64,000 bases of DNA from Alteromonas sp. V450 (lineage in GTDB: Bacteria > Pseudomonadota > Gammaproteobacteria > Enterobacterales > Alteromonadaceae), in NCBI RefSeq assembly GCF_001885075.1, contig NZ_MODU01000004.1, positions 682,001 through 746,000 of the forward strand, given 5' to 3'. The notes below the pieces were generated by a model. The model did not search any database. It was not told the DNA's origin and was given only the letters and a program-made list of their open reading frames with translations. Shown piece after piece: positions 1 through 8,654 of this stretch. Each line of letters opens with the position of its first letter. Position 1 is the first letter of the stretch. A program made the position numbers and the translations under genes.

Positions 1-145
1 ACACAAGATGTTGTTGGCGTTTGTTGTTAGCAAAGTGTACGAGGTCCGTATACCTAAATGCAGATACTAGGAATATTCCATAGGCTAACAAGCCAAAAAT
101 TTGCAGTGTACTCACCACTACTCCTCGTTCGCTATCTTGAGTTCT

Positions 146-955
146 TTAAACCGCGTAGGTCGCCCAAATTGGGGCATGATCTGAAGGTTTTTCTATTCCT
201 CTTAATTCATAATCGATGTCTGCTAATTCAAGCTTTTCATGGAGCGATTTGGTGGCTAGGATCAAATCGATTCGCAGGCCTCGATTGTCGTTAAAGCCTT
301 TTGAGCGGTAATCAAACCATGAAAACTTCTCGTTAGTGCCAGGATTCAAAGTGCGAAAACTGTCTTCAAAGCCCCAATCTAACAAGGTATTCAGCCACTC
401 TCTTTCTTCTGGCAAAAAACTACATTTACCGGTTCGTAACCAACGCTTTCGATTTTCTTCCCCAATACCAATGTCTAAATCAGTGTGAGAGATATTCATG
501 TCACCCATAACAATTATGTTGTCGTCAGGCGAGTGATGGTTATTTAAATAAGCCATTAAATCTTGGTAAAATTTTCGCTTTGCTGGGTACTTGGTCTCAT
601 GCTTTTGATTTTCGCCTTGCGGGAAATAGCCGTTGAGCACTGTTACGGGCTGCCCTGAACTATCCGTGGTTTTTAGCATTATCATCCTGCGTTGAGCATC
701 TTCATCATCTGTTGGGAAACCCATTGAAACTGAGATGGGCTCTTTTTTAGAAAGAAACGCTACGCCATAGTGGCTCTTCTGACCGTGAAAATGCACGTGG
801 TAGCCCATAGATGCTATTGCATCAACCGGGAATTGCTCATTGTGTACTTTGATTTCCTGAAGACCTATGACGTCTGGATCGTGCTTATCAATGACGGCTT
901 GAAGCTGGTGCAGACGAGCGCGAATACCATTGATATTAAAAGAAATAACTTTCAT
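146..955 (-). CDS. xthA: Exodeoxyribonuclease III (AP endonuclease)
   Basis: Repairs abasic sites and degrades duplex DNA 3'-to-5' in the cytoplasm. The 269-residue product has the usual family length and the exonuclease-endonuclease-phosphatase fold landmarks: [10 protein letters not shown] at the N-terminus, metal-binding Glu34 in LQEIK, GDMNISH near residue 150, the DYRSKGF loop, and the C-terminal SDHAPIW with the catalytic His. No strong ribosome site is seen before the ATG. It is transcribed alone on the minus strand, in the same direction as the heme oxygenase-like gene behind it but separated by 123 bp. Assignment is by motif recognition and is firm. Confidence 0.95.
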   Translation of the reverse strand: MKVISFNINGIRARLHQLQAVIDKHDPDVIGLQEIKVHNEQFPVDAIASMGYHVHFHGQKSHYGVAFLSKKEPISVSMGFPTDDEDAQRRMIMLKTTDSSGQPVTVLNGYFPQGENQKHETKYPAKRKFYQDLMAYLNNHHSPDDNIIVMGDMNISHTDLDIGIGEENRKRWLRTGKCSFLPEEREWLNTLLDWGFEDSFRTLNPGTNEKFSWFDYRSKGFNDNRGLRIDLILATKSLHEKLELADIDYELRGIEKPSDHAPIWATYAV

Positions 956-1078
956 GCTGTTTAATACTTATGTCGAAATGCGAAAAACAAGAGCTTACCA
1001 GAATTATCACAAGCAATTAATGGCTAAGTGCCTAATGATAGAGCATTATAGAGAGGATATTGATTAAGTTTATTTATA

Positions 1079-1765
1079 TCAGGTTGAGTGTGTGAACTTC
1101 TCATTTTTTTGGGATTGACTACCTAAATTAATAAGAATTTCGAACCAGTCATTCGCGTCATTTACAACGCGGCTAGCAAAATCTTCAGTCTTATCAGTAA
1201 ACTCCGGCAATAATTCATCTACACCTTGCTTGTATGACACCCAAGACTTGGCGCAACTTGCCATACAACGGTAATAGTTCGTGGGGATTGAACGTTGCAA
1301 CTCTTGTAAGCGCCTTAAAATAACATTAGCCCCCATTGACGAGCCTAACCAAACGTACATACCTGAAATTGCTTGTGTAATCGATGACTCAAATAGGCCA
1401 TCATTTATCAGCGCCAATTGTGTTGTATCGGTGGCTGCTAGATTACCGCAAAAATGTTGATGTGGTGTTGTTTTATCGGCTTCTTTCAACAGCTTATTTA
1501 TTTGTTGGGTGTCTTGTTGTATTGCGTTTAACACTTCCTCTGTATTAAGAAAGCCGGTATTGACAAAAAAAGGGTGAAATCTTTGTGCTTTCTTAACTGC
1601 GCGTTGAACGCATTGGTGAAAAATTCCCATCACACAGAGCACATCGCGATAAGTCTCGAGGCAAAACGTTTGTTCGTTATGATAGAGATTAAACGGATAA
1701 GAGTCCTCTAAAGCTTGGTGACTCGCTTGGGTGTCTTGTTTGAGTTGCGTAAATAAATTTTGCAT
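1079..1765 (-). CDS. Biliverdin-producing heme oxygenase-like protein
   Basis: Probably cleaves heme to biliverdin, iron and CO. The 228-residue all-helical protein carries the candidate proximal heme ligand His16 in SHQALE and a central helix with GMYVWLGSSMGAN, which resembles the glycine-rich distal helix of bacterial (BphO/HemO) heme oxygenases. Either chromophore supply to a phytochrome or iron recovery would fit the family, but no phytochrome or heme-uptake gene is in the window and I see no Fur box upstream. Two exact TGGGTGTCT motif copies and one near copy lie inside the gene. A member of the wider heme-oxygenase-like fold with another function is possible. Confidence 0.6.
   Translation of the reverse strand: MQNLFTQLKQDTQASHQALEDSYPFNLYHNEQTFCLETYRDVLCVMGIFHQCVQRAVKKAQRFHPFFVNTGFLNTEEVLNAIQQDTQQINKLLKEADKTTPHQHFCGNLAATDTTQLALINDGLFESSITQAISGMYVWLGSSMGANVILRRLQELQRSIPTNYYRCMASCAKSWVSYKQGVDELLPEFTDKTEDFASRVVNDANDWFEILINLGSQSQKNEKFTHST
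1506..1736 (+). repeat. TGGGTGTCT motif copies 1 and 2
   Basis: Exact copies at 1506-1514 and 1728-1736 lie within the heme oxygenase-like gene, in plus orientation (antisense to that gene). Both continue as TGTT. A one-mismatch copy in the opposite orientation (GACACCCA) is at 1236-1243. Confidence 0.7.
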
Positions 1766-2091
1766 TGGTACGTTGTAATTCTACTTTCAGTTACATGGTG
1801 CATATTTTTAAGTATTGAACCTAATATTGCGAAGCGTTCTTAACAGGTGTCTTTTAGCATCATTTACGTACGAAGAAGTACGTGCGTTTTCTGCCTTATT
1901 ATGGGTGTCTATGTATTTGAAAATCAATATCTTGTTTGTCTTTAATTTAGTAGCAATTCAACGGTAGTGTTTAACAAAAGCCCTTCTTTGTGATTTACAC
2001 CCTTATAATGCAGCGAAAGATTTGGCGTTGTTTATTGCGCCAATGCACTTTGTGAGTATACTTGCGGCAAATTTGTTGAAAGGTAGAAATT
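1766..2091. other. Intergenic region between two divergent genes
   Basis: This 326-bp gap separates the minus-strand heme oxygenase-like gene from the plus-strand DUF2750-like gene, so promoters for both should lie here. I see an inverted repeat ACGTAC-N6-GTACGT at 1866-1883, one exact TGGGTGTCT copy at 1902-1910 and a near copy (CAGGTGTCT) around 1848. No convincing -35/-10 pair, operator or small gene was found. Confidence 0.5.
1902..1910 (+). repeat. TGGGTGTCT motif copy 3
   Basis: Exact intergenic copy, followed by ATGTATTTG, which approximates the GTAA-like tail seen at other copies. Confidence 0.7.
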
Positions 2092-2484
2092 GTGTTCCCA
2101 GAAACCATATCGGAAAAATTGAGTGACGCCGTCATTGAACAAGCAATGAAGTTAACTGCAGAAGATAGACAAGAGTTGGTGGTAAGCTATGCAGAAAAGT
2201 CAAAAGAATTGTGGCTTGTTCAAGGGGCTGAGGGATTTGTTATGTTTGAGGGAGAACAACAGGTGCAGCTTCCCATCTTTCCTCATAAAGATTTGACCGA
2301 CACGTTTATATCGATGAATGGTATTGAGGGGCAAAGCGTAAGTATTACGCTAGATGAATTTAAATCGACATGGCTGCCGGGGCTAGAAAAAAACGGCGTA
2401 GAACTCGTGATGTTTCCTACCACAAGCGATGCTGAAAATCTCGTAATGACAGCAAATGATTTACTGGCAGCGTTTGATAATTAA
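2092..2484 (+). CDS. DUF2750-like protein
   Basis: A 130-residue protein of unknown function. It starts at GTG, preceded by AAAGGTAG as ribosome site. The central part (ELWLVQGAEGFVMFEG, then LPIFPHKDLTDTF) follows the pattern of DUF2750 proteins, in which a Trp-containing strand is followed by a short acidic turn and a P-x-W/F-P segment. No signal peptide or membrane segment is visible, so it is probably cytoplasmic. It lies 37 bp upstream of the SufE-family gene on the same strand and may be co-transcribed with it. The family call rests on pattern recall only. Confidence 0.6.
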   Translation: MFPETISEKLSDAVIEQAMKLTAEDRQELVVSYAEKSKELWLVQGAEGFVMFEGEQQVQLPIFPHKDLTDTFISMNGIEGQSVSITLDEFKSTWLPGLEKNGVELVMFPTTSDAENLVMTANDLLAAFDN

Positions 2485-2521
2485 CGGTTGATTTTTTAAC
2501 TGTTAGCTAGGGAATACTTTA

Positions 2522-2911
2522 ATGCAAGACAATGACTTATTACCCCTCGCACGCTCCTTGGCTCAGTCGAAAGGGTGGGACTTATTTACCCGCAATCTCA
2601 TGATAGCCGGAAAGTCATTGCAACCTCTATCAGAAGAAATGCGTAATGAAAAAAACGCAGTTGAAGGTTGTGAAAGCCCTGTTTGGTTGTGTATTGAAAC
2701 AGAAGCAGGCGTGTTGTACGCCTATTCACCCAGTAAAATTATCAGGGGTGTACTGGCAGTTCTACTTGAAAAAGCAAACGAACTGACACCCGTGCAAAGA
2801 GCGGTGTTTGATTTTGATACCTATCTAAGGCAGTGTCAGTTGACGCGTTACTTGAGTCAGTCTCGTGGAAACGGAATTAAATCAGTCATTGACCGATTAA
2901 AAGTGCTTTAA
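2522..2911 (+). CDS. SufE/CsdE-family cysteine desulfuration protein
   Basis: Accepts persulfide sulfur from a cysteine desulfurase (SufS or CsdA) and delivers it for Fe-S cluster assembly. The 129-residue protein has the acceptor Cys50 in VEGCESPVW, matching the position of Cys51 in E. coli SufE, followed by the conserved KIIRGVLAVLL helix and the C-terminal LSQSRGNGIKSVIDRL signature. No desulfurase gene is adjacent, so I cannot choose between SufE and CsdE. Its stop overlaps the stop of the convergent glycosyltransferase by 4 bp. Confidence 0.9.
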   Translation: MQDNDLLPLARSLAQSKGWDLFTRNLMIAGKSLQPLSEEMRNEKNAVEGCESPVWLCIETEAGVLYAYSPSKIIRGVLAVLLEKANELTPVQRAVFDFDTYLRQCQLTRYLSQSRGNGIKSVIDRLKVL

Positions 2912-4158
2912 CTTTTGTTTTTCGCCTCTATCCACTGACTCATATATTTTGTGGCGGTTAGGGTTTGATGCCATACCAGGCCCTGTAAAAATAGCGGCTT
3001 GCGATGGACATCAATATTATTAGCAATTTCCAACATTATATCTGTAAGTGTTGCTTTTGGTACGTTTTCAACAAATCGTTTGAGCACAAACTCACTTTTT
3101 TCGCTTTCAGATAGCCAAGATTGATAATTTGAGTACAGATTAACCGCAGCGCTTACGAATTCCTCTACTGCCCCTTCTTTTTCTAATACCGCCGGGCAAA
3201 TTTTTCCTGGCCAGGTGTGATGAGCTTCATCGCTATGTATTATCCCTTCAGCCCCAACCCATGTGGTGATGCTTGGTGTTTTACAAACCATTGCGTCAAG
3301 AAGCTTTCCTTTTATACCTGCGCCGAAGCGGATAGGGGAGATTAAAATCTTTGCGTTACTCATCACTTCACAGGCATTATCTGCCCAGCCCTTTATTAAA
3401 AAGCCTTGCTTGCTGTTGTGTAACTGCATGGCCTTTTTGGGTAAATAGGAGCCGTAAATATGCAGTTCAGCATCAGGAAGCTGACGTTTTATAGCAGGCC
3501 ATATGTGCTGTTTTAATTGAAGTACAGCGTCCCAATTCGGCGCATGACGAAAGTTACCAATATGTATGAAATGTGACCGATTTTCGAAGGTAGGTAATTC
3601 GCTGACATGTTTTTGGACGGGCAGGGGGCTGTAATAAAGCTGTTTTGGTGGTACCCGATAGTGGTCTGTCAGCAAATGCAATTCGTGGTGAGAAATAACA
3701 AGGGTAAGATCACTGCGTAATATTGAAGCGATTTCTCGCTGAGACAGTTCAGTATTCAGGTCGGCTGCAAGGGCATCACCATTACGTTTTACGCTGTCAT
3801 GGCGTGCTTGCCTCAAACTGTGAAGATCTTCGGTATTCAGTATCCTGACTGCGTTAGGACAACTCTCCTTTACGCGCCATGAAAACTGCTCTTCCGTCAT
3901 GTAGCGGTCAAATATTACAATGTCTGGATTTATTTTTTTTATAAGGTGGTCAAAGCTACTGCAATTAAGGGCAACTTGCTGGCAAGTTACTCCTAATGAT
4001 GCCAGGTCGGCTTTGTGGTCGCTGTCTGTTGCTGCTGTGAGAAATGTCAATTCAAATCCGGCTTGACGACATGATTTTAAAATCGAAAGCATGTTTTGTC
4101 CGGCAGCAGACGATTTCGGCTCGGGCCATACATACCCAATTACCACTGTTTTTAGCAT
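2908..4158 (-). CDS. Glycosyltransferase (GT4-like)
   Basis: A 416-residue putative glycosyltransferase of the GT-B fold. The C-terminal half shows the typical nucleotide-sugar binding layout: FIHIGNFRHAPNWDA at the start of the second Rossmann domain, ELHIYGSYLP, a GFLIKGWADN stretch, then ISPIRFGAGIKGKLLDAM, which corresponds to the EX7E-type helix region of GT4 enzymes. The N-terminal VVIGYVWPEPKSSAAG resembles the glycine-rich acceptor-side loop. No other polysaccharide gene is nearby, so donor and acceptor are unknown. It is a single minus-strand gene converging on the SufE-family gene. Confidence 0.8.
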   Translation of the reverse strand: MLKTVVIGYVWPEPKSSAAGQNMLSILKSCRQAGFELTFLTAATDSDHKADLASLGVTCQQVALNCSSFDHLIKKINPDIVIFDRYMTEEQFSWRVKESCPNAVRILNTEDLHSLRQARHDSVKRNGDALAADLNTELSQREIASILRSDLTLVISHHELHLLTDHYRVPPKQLYYSPLPVQKHVSELPTFENRSHFIHIGNFRHAPNWDAVLQLKQHIWPAIKRQLPDAELHIYGSYLPKKAMQLHNSKQGFLIKGWADNACEVMSNAKILISPIRFGAGIKGKLLDAMVCKTPSITTWVGAEGIIHSDEAHHTWPGKICPAVLEKEGAVEEFVSAAVNLYSNYQSWLSESEKSEFVLKRFVENVPKATLTDIMLEIANNIDVHRKPLFLQGLVWHQTLTATKYMSQWIEAKNKS

Positions 4159-4530
4159 CTTTAGTTACACAATTTAGCTGTTTATTTCTGTTAATAGTTT
4201 ATCACGTTTTCTAACGCATCCACTTGCGTTCCTTTTCCCTAAAATAGCTAATGCTAAAAATCTATTACAATGAGATTTTTTGATAAAAAGAGATTGCTTG
4301 TATATGTAGAGGGTTGTAAAAGATATACTTCTTTCTCAATAAGGAAAACAAAAAAGCCATAAGCCAAAACAGTTTATGGAACAAAACCATCTAATTTTGC
4401 TGTAGAAGTCATACTTTTTTACTAGGCGTAAAATATTGACCAGCAAGTAAATTCGACCTATACATAATTAATAGGCATTTCTGAAAATCGATATCAACGA
4501 CTGCGAGCTGCATCGGAGAAAAGTGCACAA
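4159..4530. other. Intergenic region, AT-rich
   Basis: This 372-bp gap lies between divergent genes. It is AT-rich and contains a weak dyad around 4357-4380 (CCATAA and TTATGG). No small gene, terminator or clear promoter was recognised. Confidence 0.4.
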
Positions 4531-5379
4531 ATGAATCTAGATGAAATCGTATCAAAAGCGGAAAATTTATTTGTACTGCCCGAATCGGTCACACGCCTGA
4601 AAGCTTGCATGGATGATGAGGCGTCTAGCATCAATGATATCGGGGATATCATTTCATTCGATCCTTCTCTTGCTACTCATCTGTTACGTGTTGCTAACTC
4701 TGCTTTATATCGTTTCCCCAACAAGATAGATACTATCTCAAAAGCGGTTCAGGTTGTTGGAACTCGGTCGACTTACGATTTGGCTTTAGCTTACGGCGTG
4801 AGTCAAGCCTTCAGTGATGTTGATGGCCAAGATATTGATTTAGATAAATTTTGGGAGCAAAGCGTCTCTTGTGGTTTGTTGTCTAAATATTTTGCTGATA
4901 TGCGCAATATCCGAGAGCCAGAGCGCTATTTCGTGGCTGGTTTACTACATAATATTGGCGAGCTGGTAGTGGTGTCTATAATGCGAGATTCAGCAATACG
5001 CTGTCAGGCATTTAATGCGCGTGTAACACCTGCTGAACTACAATTTGGCGTGTTGGGTTTTACTTATGCTGCATTGTCTGCGCGATTAGCAGAGAAGTGG
5101 GGCATACCAGAATCCATCTACGCGCCCATTTCAACGATACATAAAACGGAAGACAGCGGCTCGAAAAGTGTCGATCAACAGATACTACAACTTTCCTACG
5201 TGTTAGCGCTGGATAATGTAAATCCAGAGATCTATCCTAGCTATCACAATTTAAAGCCCGAACTTCATGAGCCACTTTCATTAGAGCGTGAAGACCTAGA
5301 AGATGCACTCGATATCACCAACTTGCAGTGTATTTCGGTGATATCGTTATTTAATCCCAATGCCTTCATGCTTTATTGA
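4531..5379 (+). CDS. HDOD domain signalling protein
   Basis: A 282-residue protein that is essentially one HDOD domain, a degenerate HD-type domain used as a signalling or scaffold module without known hydrolase activity. Recognisable elements are LPESVTRLKACMDDE, DIISFDPSLATHLLRVANSALY, a hydrophobic helix GTRSTYDLALAYGVSQAF, and YFVAGLLHNIGELVV, which corresponds to the HD-like H-N-I-G position. The start is supported by GGAG 13 nt upstream of the ATG. It is monocistronic, and HDOD proteins often accompany motility or c-di-GMP networks, but partners cannot be inferred here. Confidence 0.85.
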   Translation: MNLDEIVSKAENLFVLPESVTRLKACMDDEASSINDIGDIISFDPSLATHLLRVANSALYRFPNKIDTISKAVQVVGTRSTYDLALAYGVSQAFSDVDGQDIDLDKFWEQSVSCGLLSKYFADMRNIREPERYFVAGLLHNIGELVVVSIMRDSAIRCQAFNARVTPAELQFGVLGFTYAALSARLAEKWGIPESIYAPISTIHKTEDSGSKSVDQQILQLSYVLALDNVNPEIYPSYHNLKPELHEPLSLEREDLEDALDITNLQCISVISLFNPNAFMLY

Positions 5380-5397
5380 AGTAATTAGCGCAAGCGA

Positions 5398-6213
5398 CTA
5401 GTCAAACACTGCCACTGTTTGGCGACTGATCGCTATAACCTCATTGTCTTTATCCCAGATAGTTGCCTCTGTATGCCCGTAGCCATCAGCCGCTTGCCGA
5501 GTATGCGCTTTGTAAGCAAACCAGTCTGTTGGCGTGACGGGTTTGTGTGGATGAATGAACTCAAGGTTCCAACTGACAGTGCTGGCGGGCGCTGGCAATT
5601 TCATCATTTGAAGAAGCGTTGGAGGCCATGCATCTATCATAGTAATAATGTGTGCATCTGTTATGCACTCGGGCGCATGCTTAAAACGCATGAAGCCATT
5701 ATAGTGACTGGTTTTTCTTCGCGTAAATGGTATGCCACCGTCTTCAATCGCCAAGTCGAAATACCGCAAAAATTTCGGTGTCACTTTGGGAATTTGAGGA
5801 ATAAACTTGGCTTTATTAGGGGCTGGCATCTCGTGCGTGTCGGTGTTAATCACGTTAATGGAAGATTGTCTCGCGACACCGAAGCAGGCTTGTGAAAAAA
5901 CGCAGCTTTTTCCCTCTTGAATGGCATGAGCGGTGAACTGTGAAACATTCTTACCGGTTCTAAGTAGTGTTACTTCTATTGAAAATGGCGTTTCTAATGC
6001 CAGTGGCCCAACAAAGTTTGTGGTAAAGGACCGTAAAACACGTTTATCGGTAATTTGTTGCTTTACCGCACTGTAAAGCATGCCCGCAGAAATACCACCA
6101 AATGCAGTTCTGCCTTGGCCCCACGTTTTGGGTATAATTAAGCCATCCACTTTCCATGAGTTTTCAGATGTTTGAGATAATTGCGGGATATTGAGAAGTT
6201 CGTCTACTGTCAT
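5398..6213 (-). CDS. Acyl-CoA thioesterase (double hotdog family)
   Basis: Predicted to hydrolyse acyl-CoA esters. The 271 residues form two hotdog halves, as in TesB-like and PaaI-like double-hotdog thioesterases: GQGRTAFGGISAGMLYSAV near residue 30 (substrate-binding Gly-rich helix), LRSFTTNFVGPL, then a C-terminal half with TMIDAWPPTLLQMM, VSWNLEFIHP and ATIWDKDNEVIAISRQTVAVF. The substrate cannot be told from sequence. It converges with the HDOD gene 18 bp away and is divergent from the MFS transporter. Confidence 0.8.
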   Translation of the reverse strand: MTVDELLNIPQLSQTSENSWKVDGLIIPKTWGQGRTAFGGISAGMLYSAVKQQITDKRVLRSFTTNFVGPLALETPFSIEVTLLRTGKNVSQFTAHAIQEGKSCVFSQACFGVARQSSINVINTDTHEMPAPNKAKFIPQIPKVTPKFLRYFDLAIEDGGIPFTRRKTSHYNGFMRFKHAPECITDAHIITMIDAWPPTLLQMMKLPAPASTVSWNLEFIHPHKPVTPTDWFAYKAHTRQAADGYGHTEATIWDKDNEVIAISRQTVAVFD

Positions 6214-6325
6214 GTGATTTCATGTGGTCTGATGAGTGGAAGAGTTGTAATCCTACCTCAACCCCTAGACGACGAAAAGACTCTCTTAGAAATTTTCGTT
6301 ATGTTAACAAATAAGTAACAATAAG

Positions 6326-6355
6326 TTGTGATTTTTTTAACCAGATGCTTAGACT
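6326..6355 (+). promoter_or_regulatory. Candidate sigma-70 promoter for the MFS gene
   Basis: TTGTGA at 6326-6331 and TAGACT at 6350-6355 are separated by 18 bp, and lie 28 bp before the start codon at 6383. Both hexamers are imperfect, so this is a weak candidate. Confidence 0.3.
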
Positions 6356-6382
6356 GGGATTCCATCATTAATAAGGACTGAT

Positions 6383-7705
6383 ATGGCCCAATCGCATGTC
6401 GAAGGGGTTTCTGCTAGCTCGGCAGGAGCATCCAAAAGTTATCGAAACTATGTGTTATTTATTCTTACATTGGTATATGCCTTTAACTTTATAGATAGAC
6501 AGATTATTGGCATCTTATCACCCTTTATCAAAGCGGACCTTGGTTTAGATGATGCGCAATTAGGTTGGCTAAAGGGGATTTACTTTGCGTTGCTTTATAC
6601 AGTAATGGGGATACCCATAGCATGGTTGGCTGACAGGTATAGCCGTGTCAATATTATCGCTATATCTTTGACGCTTTGGAGTGGTTTCACCGCCGCATCA
6701 GGGCTTGCAGCGAACTATCTTCAGTTAGCATTAGCCCGAATTGGGGTGGGAATAGGCGAGGCGGGAGGTAGCCCACCATCACACAGCATAATTTCCGATT
6801 TATTTCCCAAAGAAAAACGGGCCGGGGCACTTGCCATTTACTCGTTAGGAATTCCTTTTGGTGTCATGCTTGCATTTTTTGCATCGGCATTTTTTCTCCA
6901 GGGAGGCTCTGCCGACTGGAGAATAGTAATGTACAGCGTAGGAATACCAGGCGTATTGCTGGCTTTATTGCTCAAGTTCACGGTGAAAGAGCCTGCTCGC
7001 ACAGCATCGGTACAACAGGCTGACGGCGTCAATAAGCCAAGTGTAAAAGCATCTTTAAAAATGCTGTTAAAAATTCCGACGTGGTGGGGGATGGCACTTG
7101 GTATTTCATTTGGATCGTTTGGCAATTATGCTATTTCTACGTGGGTTATTGATTATTATGTGCGCGCTTTTGCCGGGCTTGATATTACACAGCTGCTAAT
7201 TGTATTTGGAATTATCAATGGAACGGCTTACGCTTCAGGCGTATGGTTAGGCGGCTACATTGCAGATCGCTGGGGTAAGCACAATAAAAAAGCATACGCG
7301 TTGCTGCCTGCAATAATGCTGATAATAGGTCTTCCCGCATTATATATTTCACTACAGGTAACTGACTTATGGTTATCGGTAGGTTTGATGGCGTTGTTGT
7401 TGTTCACCAGTGGATCGTATTTAGGGCCGAGCTTTGCCATGGCACAAACACTGGCGCCGCTGAACGTTAGAGCAATGTCTACAGCTTTGTTTTTCTTTGT
7501 ACTTAACATTATAGCGCTTGGTGGCGGGCCTACCTTGACTGGGATAATTAGCCAGGCACTTGTCCCTGAACTCGGTGAAACAGAGGCTTTACGGCAAGCT
7601 TTGATATATTTAGTTGTGCCCTATACGCTTTCTATCGCTGTATTTCTATGGACGAGCACTAAAATCGTGAAAGACTGGGAAATGGCGGAATCGAGAGGGT
7701 TATAG
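6383..7705 (+). CDS. MFS transporter, spinster-like
   Basis: A 440-residue inner-membrane major facilitator with about 12 membrane segments. The first segment FNFIDRQIIGILSPF, loop GIPIAWLADRYSR (MFS motif A) and ARIGVGIGEAGGSPPSHSII match the bacterial spinster-like/sphingolipid-transporter-related branch, whose substrates are mostly undefined. A second motif-A-like loop, GGYIADRWGKHN, begins the C-terminal half. The start follows AAGGACTGAT, a plausible ribosome site. It is followed 66 bp downstream by an alpha/beta hydrolase, with a hairpin between them. The substrate is unknown. Confidence 0.85.
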   Translation: MAQSHVEGVSASSAGASKSYRNYVLFILTLVYAFNFIDRQIIGILSPFIKADLGLDDAQLGWLKGIYFALLYTVMGIPIAWLADRYSRVNIIAISLTLWSGFTAASGLAANYLQLALARIGVGIGEAGGSPPSHSIISDLFPKEKRAGALAIYSLGIPFGVMLAFFASAFFLQGGSADWRIVMYSVGIPGVLLALLLKFTVKEPARTASVQQADGVNKPSVKASLKMLLKIPTWWGMALGISFGSFGNYAISTWVIDYYVRAFAGLDITQLLIVFGIINGTAYASGVWLGGYIADRWGKHNKKAYALLPAIMLIIGLPALYISLQVTDLWLSVGLMALLLFTSGSYLGPSFAMAQTLAPLNVRAMSTALFFFVLNIIALGGGPTLTGIISQALVPELGETEALRQALIYLVVPYTLSIAVFLWTSTKIVKDWEMAESRGL

Positions 7706-7724
7706 TACTATTGCGCGCGACGCA

Positions 7725-7747
7725 AAGGGGGCAGTGTACGCCCCCTT
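7725..7747 (+). terminator. Candidate hairpin terminator after the MFS gene
   Basis: AAGGGGGC and GCCCCCTT form an 8-bp stem with a 7-nt loop 20 bp after the stop codon. The following tract (ATTAGTTTTAATT) is only moderately T-rich, so it may attenuate rather than end transcription into the hydrolase gene. Confidence 0.45.
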
Positions 7748-7771
7748 ATTAGTTTTAATTGGAGCAAAAAT

Positions 7772-8578
7772 TTGACCTCGTCTGAACTAAGCTTTCATTT
7801 TGCGCATGCAAACGGGTTTCCTGCCGGCAGCTACAACACATTATTTAGTGCCCTCCCAAGGCATTTTCGCCGTATACATGTAGAACGTTTTGGTCACGAC
7901 CCCGCGTTACCGGTTAATGGAAATTGGCGTAACCAAGTACTTGAGTTGATAAGGCACGTAAAAAAAGAAAACAAAGATCCTAGAGGTGTTTACGGGATAG
8001 GACATTCGTTTGGTGCTGTAGTGACTTACATGGCAGCCTGTGAGGCTCCCGAGTTGTTTAGAGGGCTTATCTTATTCGATCCGCCATTAGTTGTTGGGCC
8101 GCTAAGTCACTTTTTTAAATTCGCTAAATACACGCCTTTGATTAATAAACTTACTCCAGCAAAATTAGCGCAAACTAGAAAAACATCATGGCCAAGCTCT
8201 ACAGATATGGTGGCGTATTTTCACGGGAAATCGTTATTTAGAGATATGGACAAGCGATGTGTGAGAGATTACGTAACAGCAGTAACAGCGCGTAAAGGCG
8301 ACAATATTTCACTGACATTCAAAGCAGACGTTGAAGCAGCACTCTTCAGAAACGTACCACACAATCTAGCCAAATATACTGGAAAACTGAAATGTCCAGC
8401 GGTCCTGGTAACAGGGAATAAAAGTAACGTATGTAAACCTGAAATGTACATGCGCTTAATGAAACAAAACGCTATTGAACATACTCAACTCCCTGGAGGG
8501 CATATGTTTCCTCTAGAGCAACCAGAGATGGTTGCTGAATTTATTACTAGCACTTTAAATGAATGGAACAAAGAGTAG
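7772..8578 (+). CDS. Alpha/beta hydrolase
   Basis: A 268-residue alpha/beta-hydrolase fold protein, probably an esterase or lipase-like cytoplasmic enzyme. The nucleophile elbow is GIGHSFGAVV near residue 75; the N-terminal FAHANGFPAGSY is the oxyanion-side motif common in this subfamily; the acid is likely in the VLVTGNKSNV strand region and the catalytic His in PGGHMFPLEQP close to the C-terminus. The start is TTG at 7772, well supported by GGAG 8 nt upstream. No substrate can be assigned. Confidence 0.85.
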   Translation: MTSSELSFHFAHANGFPAGSYNTLFSALPRHFRRIHVERFGHDPALPVNGNWRNQVLELIRHVKKENKDPRGVYGIGHSFGAVVTYMAACEAPELFRGLILFDPPLVVGPLSHFFKFAKYTPLINKLTPAKLAQTRKTSWPSSTDMVAYFHGKSLFRDMDKRCVRDYVTAVTARKGDNISLTFKADVEAALFRNVPHNLAKYTGKLKCPAVLVTGNKSNVCKPEMYMRLMKQNAIEHTQLPGGHMFPLEQPEMVAEFITSTLNEWNKE

Positions 8579-8611
8579 GCCCAACCGTTCTCGAACTGAG
8601 CCTTAATATCG

Positions 8612-8654
8612 GTGGATTAATTGACTAATCTACTTCGCTTTAATTAATCCACCA
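8612..8654. terminator. 12-bp inverted repeat at the glgC 3' end
   Basis: GGTGGATTAATT (8612-8623) and AATTAATCCACC (8643-8654) are perfect 12-bp inverted arms. The right arm lies in the last codons of glgC and the left arm in the spacer between the convergent hydrolase and glgC. It probably acts as a transcript end or stability hairpin for one or both genes, though no long T-run follows. Confidence 0.45.
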
